Below, piece after piece: positions 14,290 to 21,421 of a stretch of DNA of 28,209 nucleotides. Under the pieces are notes generated by a model. That model had not been told where the DNA came from. It saw only the letters and a list, made by a program, of their open reading frames with translations, and made no database searches. Source of the stretch: JABCPE02 sp963506915 (lineage in GTDB: Bacteria > Bacteroidota > Bacteroidia > Flavobacteriales > Weeksellaceae); NCBI GenBank assembly GCA_963506915.1, contig CAUORE010000023.1, positions 1 through 28,209 on the forward strand, given 5' to 3'. Made by a program: the position numbers and the translations under genes. Within the stretch, counting starts at the first letter, position 1. Each line of letters opens with the position of its first letter.

Positions 14290-15561
14290 TTATTCGGCTG
14301 GTTCTATTTTATTTTTCTTGGAATAAATCATAATCGCCACTCCTGCCAGCATAAATGGAATACTCAAAATCTGCCCTGTATTGAGCCCTGCAAATGAGAT
14401 TACCTCATCTCCCTGCGGCTCTTTCAGAAATTCTACAAAGAAACGAATACTCCAAAGTATCACAAAAAACAGCCCAAACAGCCATCCCTGCTGATATTTT
14501 TTACGAGTAAATTTGTACAAAACAGCCAATAAAATAAATAAACAAACATACCCAAAAGCCTCAAAAAGCTGAGTAGGATATCTCGGAACTATGGCTCCAT
14601 ATTCCATGCTCTGCTGCGGGAAAAGTATCGCAAACGGCGAAGTTTCGCTCGCTGGTTTTCCGATAATTTCAGAATTGAAAAAATTCCCCATTCGCACAAA
14701 AGCCCCTCCTAATGCAATAACAATTCCTAATCTGTCATAAACCCAAAACGGATTTTTCTTAATTATTCTATAACTATAATATAATGTAGTCAAAATCAAT
14801 GCGATAGTAGCTCCATGGCTCGCCAGCCCAGAAAAACCTGTAAATTCCAGTGTAGGTTTCGTCCTGATAGGCAGGAAAACACTCCAAAAATCATTTACAA
14901 ACAAACTCGGTTCATAGAAAACCACATGCCCTATTCTTGCCCCAAAAATAGTTCCCAGCAATGTCCATGTAAAGAGCGGATCTATGAATTTATCATCTAC
15001 ATTGTCTATTTTGAAAATTTGTCTCATAATCAAAATCCCAAATCCAAAAGCAAAAACAAACATCAGCCCGTAATATCTCAGTTTAAAACCAAAAATGTCT
15101 ATGCCTTCATTTGGATTCCAAATGCTAAACTCGGTATTTAGCCATACCATTTTACTCATCTGTGAATCCAGCTTTGTCAGCTGATTGGACTTCAAAATAT
15201 ATTTGTAGCTTTTGAGGGATTCTGCGGACATTCCTTCCTCGCCGACAGGCATAAAATTCTCATTAAGAATAAAATAGCCTTTCTTTTTAAACTCCTCATA
15301 ATATGGAGCCAAATACTCATATTCTCTCTGACCAGACAGCTCTGTATTATATTTATTAAGAATCACCAAAACATCTGCATTCTCTGAGCCAAGAGCATCA
15401 TAAACCTGCTTCATATCAGGGCTTACAAATATTTTTACGGGAGTGCTTCCCTTTTTAGTTACTATACTTCCGTTGGAAAAACCATTTTTGTATTCTTGTG
15501 AAAAGAACAACTGAAACGGCAATAATGCAAACAGAATAAAAAATCTTATTTTATCTTTCAT
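14290..15561 (-). CDS. lgt: Prolipoprotein diacylglyceryl transferase with N-terminal periplasmic domain
   Basis: Lgt moves diacylglycerol from phosphatidylglycerol to the lipobox cysteine of prolipoproteins. Here the protein is 423 residues instead of the usual 260-300. Residues 1-21 form a signal peptide (MKDKIRFFILFALLPFQLFF). Residues 22-140 are an unrecognised hydrophilic domain. The Lgt core begins at about 148 (WNPNEGIDI) and includes RYYGLMF, GARIGHVVFYE (207-217), SGLASHGA (to 251), VRMGNFFNSEIIGKP (from 289), RYPTQLFEAFGY and RFFVEFLKEPQ. These cover the conserved His/Arg/Glu sites. ATG 15561 is chosen over the upstream 15600 start, which would overlap yidD by 32 bases. It follows yidD by 7 bases in one unit. 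Confidence 0.93.
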   Translation of the reverse strand: MKDKIRFFILFALLPFQLFFSQEYKNGFSNGSIVTKKGSTPVKIFVSPDMKQVYDALGSENADVLVILNKYNTELSGQREYEYLAPYYEEFKKKGYFILNENFMPVGEEGMSAESLKSYKYILKSNQLTKLDSQMSKMVWLNTEFSIWNPNEGIDIFGFKLRYYGLMFVFAFGFGILIMRQIFKIDNVDDKFIDPLFTWTLLGTIFGARIGHVVFYEPSLFVNDFWSVFLPIRTKPTLEFTGFSGLASHGATIALILTTLYYSYRIIKKNPFWVYDRLGIVIALGGAFVRMGNFFNSEIIGKPASETSPFAILFPQQSMEYGAIVPRYPTQLFEAFGYVCLFILLAVLYKFTRKKYQQGWLFGLFFVILWSIRFFVEFLKEPQGDEVISFAGLNTGQILSIPFMLAGVAIMIYSKKNKIEPAE

Positions 15562-15568
15562 TTTAAAT

Positions 15569-15808
15569 TTACTTTCTTTTTTTAGGTGGAACTGGGTCAT
15601 AGCCGCTGCCTCCCCATGGATGACAGCTCAAAATTCTCTTTGTTCCTAAAAATAATCCTTTCAGAAGACCGTGTGTTTTCAGGGCTTCCAGCATATACTG
15701 AGAACATGTGGGCTGATAACGGCAGTTGCTCCCCAGCCACGGCGAAATAGCCAGTTGATAAAAGCGAACCAGCATCACAAAAGGAAATATGATTATTTTC
15801 TGAAACAA
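15569..15808 (-). CDS. yidD: Membrane protein insertion efficiency factor YidD
   Basis: YidD is a 79-residue inner-membrane-associated protein that assists YidC/Sec-dependent insertion. The signature is complete: VRFYQLAISPWLGSNCRYQP, then TCSQYMLEAL, THGLLKGLFLGTKRI, and CHPWGGSGYDPVP. Three conserved cysteines are visible. Translation probably starts at TTG 15808, because the family normally begins with about 12 residues before VRFYQL, and a TATTTTTG promoter lies 16 bases upstream. The internal ATG at residue 12 would truncate the amphipathic N-terminus. Pairing with lgt links membrane insertion to lipoprotein maturation. Confidence 0.94.
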   Translation of the reverse strand: MFQKIIIFPFVMLVRFYQLAISPWLGSNCRYQPTCSQYMLEALKTHGLLKGLFLGTKRILSCHPWGGSGYDPVPPKKRK

Positions 15809-15823
15809 AATTTTATTTTGGAC

Positions 15824-15854
15824 AAAAATAAACTATTATAACAAGCAAAACAAA
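15824..15854 (-). promoter_or_regulatory. Promoter of yidD-lgt
   Basis: The minus strand shows TTG (15854-15852), a 20-base spacer, and TATTTTTG (15831-15824), an exact TAnnTTTG. It is a textbook-quality Bacteroidota promoter placed about 16 bases before the TTG start of yidD, implying a very short leader. Confidence 0.75.
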
Positions 15855-15892
15855 ATTTTAAATAGGCAACGCTTGTTACTTTGGGATTGATT

Positions 15893-16462
15893 TTAATTTT
15901 TTATAACAAGATTTATTCCGTCGTAGAGCGTTTTTAGGTCGCAGGACACTCTGTCTCCCACCTTGTATCTGCTGTCTATTTCTCCTTCTTGAAAGATCAT
16001 TTTTTGAAAATCTTCTATATCCACCACTTTCAGCTCTCTGAAATCACATTCTGGAATTTCTACTATTTCAAATTCAGTCAAACTAATGGGCATAGTATTA
16101 ATCTGTCTATACACATTAACTCCTATGGACAAAGGTATTTCCTCGTATATTTCGTAAATCTGCTTTGCATTTTTAATATTGGGCAATGCAAATTCATTGA
16201 TAAATTTATCTAAAATTTCATCAAGTTTCAGAAAATCTCCCACTCCCCTAAAAACTTCACCATCAGACACCAGCTCTATCCAGTCCTCTTCACTTTTTTT
16301 AGAATACTGATATTCAAACCCTTGCAGAAAAGTATCCACTAAATCTATGCTGACAATCCAGCCAGGGTTATCCAGAGTTTCTATTTTCACTCCATATTCA
16401 TGCTCCCAGTCACCATTACACTGATTTTTATACCATTCCTGTATCAGTTCTATATTAGTCAT
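15893..16462 (-). CDS. Imm53-like immunity protein with extra C-terminal domain
   Basis: Residues 1-93 match my knowledge of the Imm53 family of polymorphic-toxin immunity proteins: IQEWYKNQCNGDWEHEYGV (7-25), then ETLDNPGWIVSIDLVDTFL. Immunity proteins bind and neutralise a partner nuclease or other toxin inside the cell. Imm53 proteins are about 95 residues; here 189 residues are present, and residues 95-189 form an unrecognised second domain (with EFEIVEIPECDFRE and YKVGDRVSCDLKTLYDG). No toxin gene is adjacent, so it is an orphan. It starts 19 bases after the epimerase stop and may share its transcript. No signal peptide: cytosolic. Confidence 0.75.
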   Translation of the reverse strand: MTNIELIQEWYKNQCNGDWEHEYGVKIETLDNPGWIVSIDLVDTFLQGFEYQYSKKSEEDWIELVSDGEVFRGVGDFLKLDEILDKFINEFALPNIKNAKQIYEIYEEIPLSIGVNVYRQINTMPISLTEFEIVEIPECDFRELKVVDIEDFQKMIFQEGEIDSRYKVGDRVSCDLKTLYDGINLVIKN

Positions 16463-16481
16463 TTCATTGATTTATAATATT

Positions 16482-17486
16482 TTACGATTTTCGGTTTTTA
16501 TAATTTTCCAAATGAAAATCAATACTTTCATTGATAGGAATAAAATTATAATTCAGTTCTTGTTTTATTTTCTCATTAGAAATCGATGTAAAACTCGTAA
16601 CCGCCTCTATATTACTCTTGGTAACTCTCTTTAAACTTGGAATAAGCCACCCCAAAAGCACATTCAGCCAATACGCAAAATTCAGAATAGGCTTTGGAAG
16701 GATTTTCGTTTTGGATTTTCCTAATTTTAGCCTTACCATATCGGATAAATCCTGATATTTTCGGTTTTCAGAAAGGATAATATACCGCTCGCCGAATTTG
16801 TTTTTATCCATCAGTTCCACTGCTATTTTTGCCACATCGCGAACATCCACATAGGCCGTTCCTCCTGAAAAAGTAAATGGATTTTTCTCAAAAGTGGTAA
16901 AAAGCTCTCCGCTGCTGTTCCCCCAGTTTCCTGTTCCAATGATGACACCGGGGTTGATGATAATGGTATTCATCCCTTCTGCTGAACTGCGCCAGACCTC
17001 CATTTCTGCAAGATATTTTGACTGTGCATACCCAGAATGTTCTTCTTTTGGGTTATACTGCGAATTTTCATCGATTATCCCATTTTCATTCGCCTCATCC
17101 AAAACCGCAATAGAACTCACAAAGAGAAACTTTTTCACTTGTTTTTCTTCAGCTATATAAAGTATATTTTTAGTACCTTCCACATTGGTTCTGAGCATTT
17201 CTTGGGCATCTTTTGGGTGAAAACTCACCTTTGCAGAGGCGTGATAGACCTCCTCCACACCATCCAAAGCCACTCTGAGCGAATCCAAATCCCACAGATC
17301 CACATCCACCCACTCTATCTGCTCAAACAGCCGTTCAGCATCTGCCGTATAAAAAAGCCAAGATTTTTTGACTTCTTCTATATTGCTGCTTTTTCGCTTG
17401 GCAGCTCTCACTTTTTTGCCTTTTTTGAGGAGTTCTAAAACTAATACTCTTCCTAAAATCCCTGTTGCTCCCGTTACTAAAACCAT
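16482..17486 (-). CDS. NAD-dependent epimerase/dehydratase, dihydroflavonol reductase-like
   Basis: This 334-residue extended SDR has the Rossmann start MVLVTGATGILGRVL (GATGILG 6-12), a central VSSIAVLD with catalytic S124/S125, and YAQSK with Y153 and K157. The N-terminus and the AYVDVRDVAK segment resemble dihydroflavonol-4-reductase/cinnamoyl-CoA-reductase-type proteins found widely in Bacteroidota; the natural substrate is not known. The C-terminal 80 residues hold a hydrophobic patch (FAYWLNVLLGWLIP, about 270-284) that may anchor it to the membrane. The first codon comes 66 bases after the rluB stop, separated from it by a strong terminator, but no clear promoter motif is visible there. 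Confidence 0.87.
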   Translation of the reverse strand: MVLVTGATGILGRVLVLELLKKGKKVRAAKRKSSNIEEVKKSWLFYTADAERLFEQIEWVDVDLWDLDSLRVALDGVEEVYHASAKVSFHPKDAQEMLRTNVEGTKNILYIAEEKQVKKFLFVSSIAVLDEANENGIIDENSQYNPKEEHSGYAQSKYLAEMEVWRSSAEGMNTIIINPGVIIGTGNWGNSSGELFTTFEKNPFTFSGGTAYVDVRDVAKIAVELMDKNKFGERYIILSENRKYQDLSDMVRLKLGKSKTKILPKPILNFAYWLNVLLGWLIPSLKRVTKSNIEAVTSFTSISNEKIKQELNYNFIPINESIDFHLENYKNRKS

Positions 17487-17511
17487 TCTAAATTCGGTAT
17501 TTTAAATTAAA

Positions 17512-17551
17512 AAGTGATAAACACAAAAAGGGTATTTATCACTTCTATTTT
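17512..17551 (-). terminator. Terminator of the pseudouridine synthase gene
   Basis: AAGTGATAAA (17512-17521) pairs perfectly with TTTATCACTT (17535-17544), with a 13-base loop. On the minus strand it is followed by TTTAATTTAAAA. It begins 9 bases after the stop codon. Confidence 0.8.
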
Positions 17552-17552
17552 T

Positions 17553-18470
17553 TTATAACATTTTTAGGTTATTCACTTCCATTTCGGTGAGAATTCGCCA
17601 GTGTCCTCGCTTGATATTTTTCTTGGTTAGCCCAGCAAAAATCACTCTGTCCAAAGCCTCCACTTCATAGCCCATCTTCTTAAAAATTCTTCTTACCACT
17701 CTGTTCCAGCCGATATGGATTTCTATTCCTATCTCATTTTTAGGTTTTCCTTCGATGTATGAAATGCTGTCCACCTCTGCTACACCCTCTTCTAGACGAA
17801 CTCCATCTGCTATGGTGCGCAGATCCTCCACGCTTAGTTTTCTATCCAAAGTGACATGATAGATTTTTTTCACGCCGAAAGATGGGTGCGTCAGTTTTTT
17901 AGTCAAATGCCCATCATTTGTCAAAAGAATAAGCCCTGTGGTCTGTCTATCCAGCCTACCCACTGGGAATAAACGATACGGCGAGGCATTCGCTACCAAA
18001 TCCATCACGGTCTTTCTCGCTTTCTCATCTTTTGTCGTAGAGATATATCCTTTCGGCTTGTTAAGAAGCACATACACAGGCTTTTCTGGAGTTATACTCT
18101 GCCCATCGAAAACCACTCTGTCTGTTTTCTGAACTTGGTATCCCATTTCTGTAACTACCTTCCCATTGACCTCCACTAGTCCTTGTGTAATCAGTTCATC
18201 AGCCTCTCTCCTGCTGCATATTCCAGAATTAGCGATGTATTTATTAAGCCTAATTGTATCTTTTTCAATCTGTTTGCTGATTTTGTCCAATTTTCTTTTT
18301 AAAATAAAGGATTTAGCCTTATCTTCCTGCTCATCAGGTTTTTTGTAAAACTTTTTAGGAGCAGATGGTCTGTCCCTTTTCTCAAATTTATTTCTATTTT
18401 GGCTTCCTCTACCCTCTTCTCTATTTCTGTTATCCCTTCTTCCCGAAAAACTTTTTCTATCTCTATTCAT
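17553..18470 (-). CDS. 23S rRNA pseudouridine synthase with basic N-terminal tail (RluB family)
   Basis: This enzyme isomerises a uridine in rRNA to pseudouridine. The first ~65 residues are a disordered Arg/Gly/Lys-rich tail (RDRKSFSGRRDNRNREEGRG, later KRDRPSAPKKFYKK). An S4 RNA-binding domain follows at 73-122 (IRLNKYIANSGICSRREADE), then the RsuA/RluB catalytic domain with VGRLDRQTTGLILLTNDG, catalytic D174. Motifs point to RluB/RluE/RsuA type; RluB (U2605) is the best guess, not proven. I chose ATG 18470 over 18494 because a promoter element covers the earlier start. The tail probably adds non-specific RNA affinity. Confidence 0.9.
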   Translation of the reverse strand: MNRDRKSFSGRRDNRNREEGRGSQNRNKFEKRDRPSAPKKFYKKPDEQEDKAKSFILKRKLDKISKQIEKDTIRLNKYIANSGICSRREADELITQGLVEVNGKVVTEMGYQVQKTDRVVFDGQSITPEKPVYVLLNKPKGYISTTKDEKARKTVMDLVANASPYRLFPVGRLDRQTTGLILLTNDGHLTKKLTHPSFGVKKIYHVTLDRKLSVEDLRTIADGVRLEEGVAEVDSISYIEGKPKNEIGIEIHIGWNRVVRRIFKKMGYEVEALDRVIFAGLTKKNIKRGHWRILTEMEVNNLKML

Positions 18471-18491
18471 CTTGTTCTTAAATAATTTGTG

Positions 18492-18499
18492 CAAAGGTA
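18492..18499 (-). promoter_or_regulatory. -7 element of the pseudouridine synthase gene
   Basis: The minus strand reads TACCTTTG, an exact TAnnTTTG, 22 bases before ATG 18470. It overlaps the alternative start at 18494, which would be untranscribed or at the very 5' end. No -33 TTG is seen at standard spacing. Confidence 0.6.
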
Positions 18500-18617
18500 A
18501 TAAATTCTACCTTTCTTTTTGTCTGAAAATCAAAAATCAATACACCTTTATGACAAGATAAAATTTATCTCTGATTTTTTTGTGGAGATTTTTCATCTAA
18601 AATCTGTGTAAATATCG

Positions 18618-18625
18618 TAGTTTTG
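18618..18625 (+). promoter_or_regulatory. -7 element of the FkbM methyltransferase gene
   Basis: TAGTTTTG is an exact TAnnTTTG, 22 bases before ATG 18647 and overlapping the TTG at 18623. The divergent pseudouridine synthase promoter lies about 120 bases away; the space between has no gene or clear hairpin. Confidence 0.55.
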
Positions 18626-18646
18626 TGGTTTGGAAAAATTTACAGC

Positions 18647-19456
18647 ATGATTAATCCCTACTATGCTCTTGCACAGAATTTTTGGTTCGTTTCTCCTACT
18701 ATTTATAAAAGTCGTTTTTATAAAAAACTCATCCGTCTGGATAAAGAAAATATTTTTGAGAGAAATGCAGAACCAGAGCTGCTTTGGCTGAAAGATTTCC
18801 TGCCGCAGAAAGCTGTTTTCATAGACATCGGGGCGGGCTGGGGAGATTATGTCTACTGGCTGGATTACATCCTTTTCCCTGAAAACATTCATGTTTTTGA
18901 GCCTAATAAAATCCTTTGTAAAAGACTCAAAAATCTTTTTCCTAAAATCAATTTTTATCAAAAAGCCTTGTCCAATGAAAATAAGAAGGCAGAACTGATG
19001 ATTCCTATCCTCAACAAAGAAAAAATCCACGAAGAAAGCATCCTGCTGGACAACACAGAAGATGAGGACACAAAAATAGCCACACAAAAAGCAGAATGTA
19101 TCACCCTTGACAGCTGGTGCCAAAAAAAGGAAGCGGAGAAAAAAGAACTGGAAAGGCTGGATTTCATAAAGATAGACACGGTAGGGCAAGAACTCTCTGT
19201 GCTGGAAGGCGCGAAAGAAACCATTGAAAAATTCAAGCCCGTTCTAATGGTAAAAATCGAGCAAAAATACCACTCCGAGCCGATTTGGGAAATCATTTCT
19301 AATATAGAGAAATACGGATATTCGGCGCATTATCTGCATCGAGAGAGTTTTTCATTAGAACCTTTGACCGAAGATATTCTAAATTTTCAAAATGCTATCT
19401 TTGCCAAAGATTCTAGTAAATTTATCAAAAATATAATTTTCATAAACAACAGATAA
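18647..19456 (+). CDS. FkbM-family SAM-dependent methyltransferase
   Basis: This 269-residue class I methyltransferase is a typical FkbM type: motif I FIDIGAGWGDY (58-68), FEPNKILCKRL (from 85), LSNENKKAEL, a central linker, and FIKIDTVGQELSVLEGAK (from 173). The last motif usually reads DVEG; here it is DTVG, so the glutamate is missing. FkbM enzymes O-methylate sugars or polyketides, and genes of this kind often sit among polysaccharide genes. Its pairing with a flippase, overlapping by one base (TAATG), supports methylation of a surface glycan, by inference. A longer reading from TTG 18623 is rejected because that codon is part of the promoter. Confidence 0.85.
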   Translation: MINPYYALAQNFWFVSPTIYKSRFYKKLIRLDKENIFERNAEPELLWLKDFLPQKAVFIDIGAGWGDYVYWLDYILFPENIHVFEPNKILCKRLKNLFPKINFYQKALSNENKKAELMIPILNKEKIHEESILLDNTEDEDTKIATQKAECITLDSWCQKKEAEKKELERLDFIKIDTVGQELSVLEGAKETIEKFKPVLMVKIEQKYHSEPIWEIISNIEKYGYSAHYLHRESFSLEPLTEDILNFQNAIFAKDSSKFIKNIIFINNR

Positions 19457-20934
19457 TGAGCGTAATACTCCGACAAGGGCTAAAATATTCCATTGTAGGA
19501 TATCTGGGATTTTTGCTGGGAACATTGGCAAATTTCTTTATTTTCCCAAATGATTTGGAATTTTATGGCAAGTTGAGATTTATTTTCCCAACGGCGGAGA
19601 TGTTCGTTCCCATCGTAGTTTTTGGGATTTCTTTTTCTAATGTCAAATTTTTTGCACAGACTCAAAAAGACGGAAAACACCAGAATATGCTCTCTCTTTC
19701 CCTTGTAGGGATTTTTATCAACTTTTTTATTTTTGGGATTCTTTACTTTCTGATTTTCAATATTTTTCCTTCTCTGAAACAAAGTGAAAACTGGCAGGCG
19801 AAACATCTGATTTTTCCTTTGATTTTGTTTCTGTCCATTTCCACTGTTTTGAATAAATATATTTCCAACTATAAACGCATCGCCATTCCGAACATTTTTG
19901 AAAATCTTTTTCCGAAACTTGCCAATATCGGTACTTTTTGCTTGTTTTTCTTCGCAAAAGTCCCTGAAAATCTGGCGCTTATTTTCTTTATTTCTGTTTT
20001 CTTTATGGCAATGCTAGGTTACTTCCTGTATAACAACAGGTTAGAGAAATTTCATTTTGATTTTAATACAGATTACTTCCGACAAAACGGGCTTTGGGTT
20101 CAGATTTTATCGTACAGCTTTTTTGGATTTTTAGGAAATATAGGCAGTTTTTTAGCTTTGAAAATTGCCAATGTGATGATTGGGGAATACATCGGTTTTG
20201 AGCAAAATGGGCTTTACAGCAATATTTACTCCATTGTTACCCTCATAAACATCCCTCAGATGGGGCTTTACAACATCTCTGCACCGATGATTAACAAGCA
20301 TCTTACGGAAAATACCTTGCAGGAACTTGACCGCTTTCACAAAAAAACTTCCCTGAGTTTATTCTTTTTAGGATTGGTATTTTTTTCGTGCATTGTGGTA
20401 GGATTTCCTTTCCTTACGGATTTTATGAAAAATGGAGAACTTCTTCGGACAGCAGAGCCTATTTTATGGATTATCGGCATTACGATGCTGTTTGATTTGG
20501 CTACGGGATTCAACAGCCACATTATTTCCATGTCTAGATTTTACAAGTATAACACCCTGTTTATGCTTATTTTAGCCGTGGTGACCATCGCTCTAAATGC
20601 TTTTTTCCTAAAATATACCGATTTAGGGATTTTAGGAATTGCCATTTCCTACGCTGTTTCTTTGACTTCATTTAATTTAATAAAAATCGTGTTCAACTAC
20701 CGCCATTTCAGGGTTTTCCCATTATCCATCAAAATGATATGGTCAATTATAATCTGTGGCTCTGCGATTATTTTAACTTCAGTTTTTCCTGATTTTCAGT
20801 CTAGTTTTGTGAATTTGATTTACAAACCTGCTTTGGTTTTGGTGGTGATATTCATCGGAAATCTTATTTTCAAAATATATCCTTTGAACCAAATCCTGCA
20901 AAAATATCTTCTGAAAAAATCAGAAAACAAATAA
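19456..20934 (+). CDS. Polysaccharide flippase (Wzx/MVF type)
   Basis: This 492-residue polytopic inner-membrane protein has about twelve to fourteen hydrophobic helices across its whole length and few hydrophilic loops. The N-terminal QGLKYSIVGYLGFLLGTLAN is the usual start of the polysaccharide-biosynthesis/oligosaccharide-flippase family, which flips undecaprenyl-linked glycans from the cytosol to the periplasm. Its ATG overlaps the methyltransferase stop by one base, so the two are translationally coupled. No other glycosyltransferase or polymerase is next to it, so this is not a full capsule or O-antigen cluster. Substrate unknown. A hairpin follows at 20942-20966. Confidence 0.88.
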   Translation: MSVILRQGLKYSIVGYLGFLLGTLANFFIFPNDLEFYGKLRFIFPTAEMFVPIVVFGISFSNVKFFAQTQKDGKHQNMLSLSLVGIFINFFIFGILYFLIFNIFPSLKQSENWQAKHLIFPLILFLSISTVLNKYISNYKRIAIPNIFENLFPKLANIGTFCLFFFAKVPENLALIFFISVFFMAMLGYFLYNNRLEKFHFDFNTDYFRQNGLWVQILSYSFFGFLGNIGSFLALKIANVMIGEYIGFEQNGLYSNIYSIVTLINIPQMGLYNISAPMINKHLTENTLQELDRFHKKTSLSLFFLGLVFFSCIVVGFPFLTDFMKNGELLRTAEPILWIIGITMLFDLATGFNSHIISMSRFYKYNTLFMLILAVVTIALNAFFLKYTDLGILGIAISYAVSLTSFNLIKIVFNYRHFRVFPLSIKMIWSIIICGSAIILTSVFPDFQSSFVNLIYKPALVLVVIFIGNLIFKIYPLNQILQKYLLKKSENK

Positions 20935-20966
20935 AAAAACGAAAGTAAGGCGATTTTGCCTTACTT
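20932..20966 (-). terminator. Terminator of the TonB receptor/thioredoxin unit
   Basis: AAGTAAGGC (20943-20951) pairs with GCCTTACTT (20957-20966 region) around a short ATTTT loop. The minus-strand side runs into TTTCGTTTTTTATTT, while the plus side lacks a T-tract, so it serves mainly the minus-strand thioredoxin gene, though it may slow the convergent flippase transcript. Confidence 0.8.
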
Positions 20967-20972
20967 CCGCAC

Positions 20973-21416
20973 TTAGTGATTATGATTAGAAAAAATTGAA
21001 TTTAATTCCTTTTCTTTCAGCAGTCCCTCATGGGTCAGCATTTTTCCGTTTTCATCAGCAAAAACCCAGAACGGATAGGCAGGAACTCTGCCACCAGCCA
21101 GCTCGTAAGCTATTTTATGCAGTCCCGAAGTCCCATTGGACACAAAAGTATATTTCTTCCCAAAAAACTCTATGTCTTTATGGTATTTTTCAGGGTTTAT
21201 GCTTATAAAATAAACGCTGTCCCATGTGCTCTGAGGAAGTTTTGATAAATTTTTCTTCTGCACTCTGCACACTCCGCACCATTCGGTGGTAAATAAAACA
21301 ACCACAGGTTTAGGATTTTCTTTTCTTAATTTTTCCACTTCCTCAAAACTACTCAGCACTTGAGCGTGAGAAAAACAGGACAACACAACCGCTAAAAAAG
21401 CGAATTTTAGTTTCAT
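20973..21416 (-). CDS. Secreted thioredoxin-fold protein
   Basis: This 147-residue protein has a Sec signal peptide (MKLKFAFLAVVLSCFSHAQ, cleaved near A18) and a thioredoxin fold with the active-site EWCGVCRVQKK (C47 and C50), so it is a periplasmic oxidoreductase. The cis-proline region is probably GGRVPAYPFWVF. The C-terminus ends in SNHNH, a possible metal-binding end. CGVC is neither the DsbA (CPHC) nor the classical thioredoxin (CGPC) sequence. The gene begins 5 bases after the TonB receptor stop, so both are one transcript. It might reduce or form a disulfide in the receptor's plug CxxC, which is inference. Confidence 0.87.
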   Translation of the reverse strand: MKLKFAFLAVVLSCFSHAQVLSSFEEVEKLRKENPKPVVVLFTTEWCGVCRVQKKNLSKLPQSTWDSVYFISINPEKYHKDIEFFGKKYTFVSNGTSGLHKIAYELAGGRVPAYPFWVFADENGKMLTHEGLLKEKELNSIFSNHNH

Positions 21417-21421
21417 ATATT

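Noticed and set aside
18593..19189. Minus-strand open frame of 198 codons opposite the FkbM gene
   Set aside because: The plus strand carries a coherent methyltransferase with family motifs and a promoter; the antisense frame is Phe-rich, low-complexity, and has no motif.
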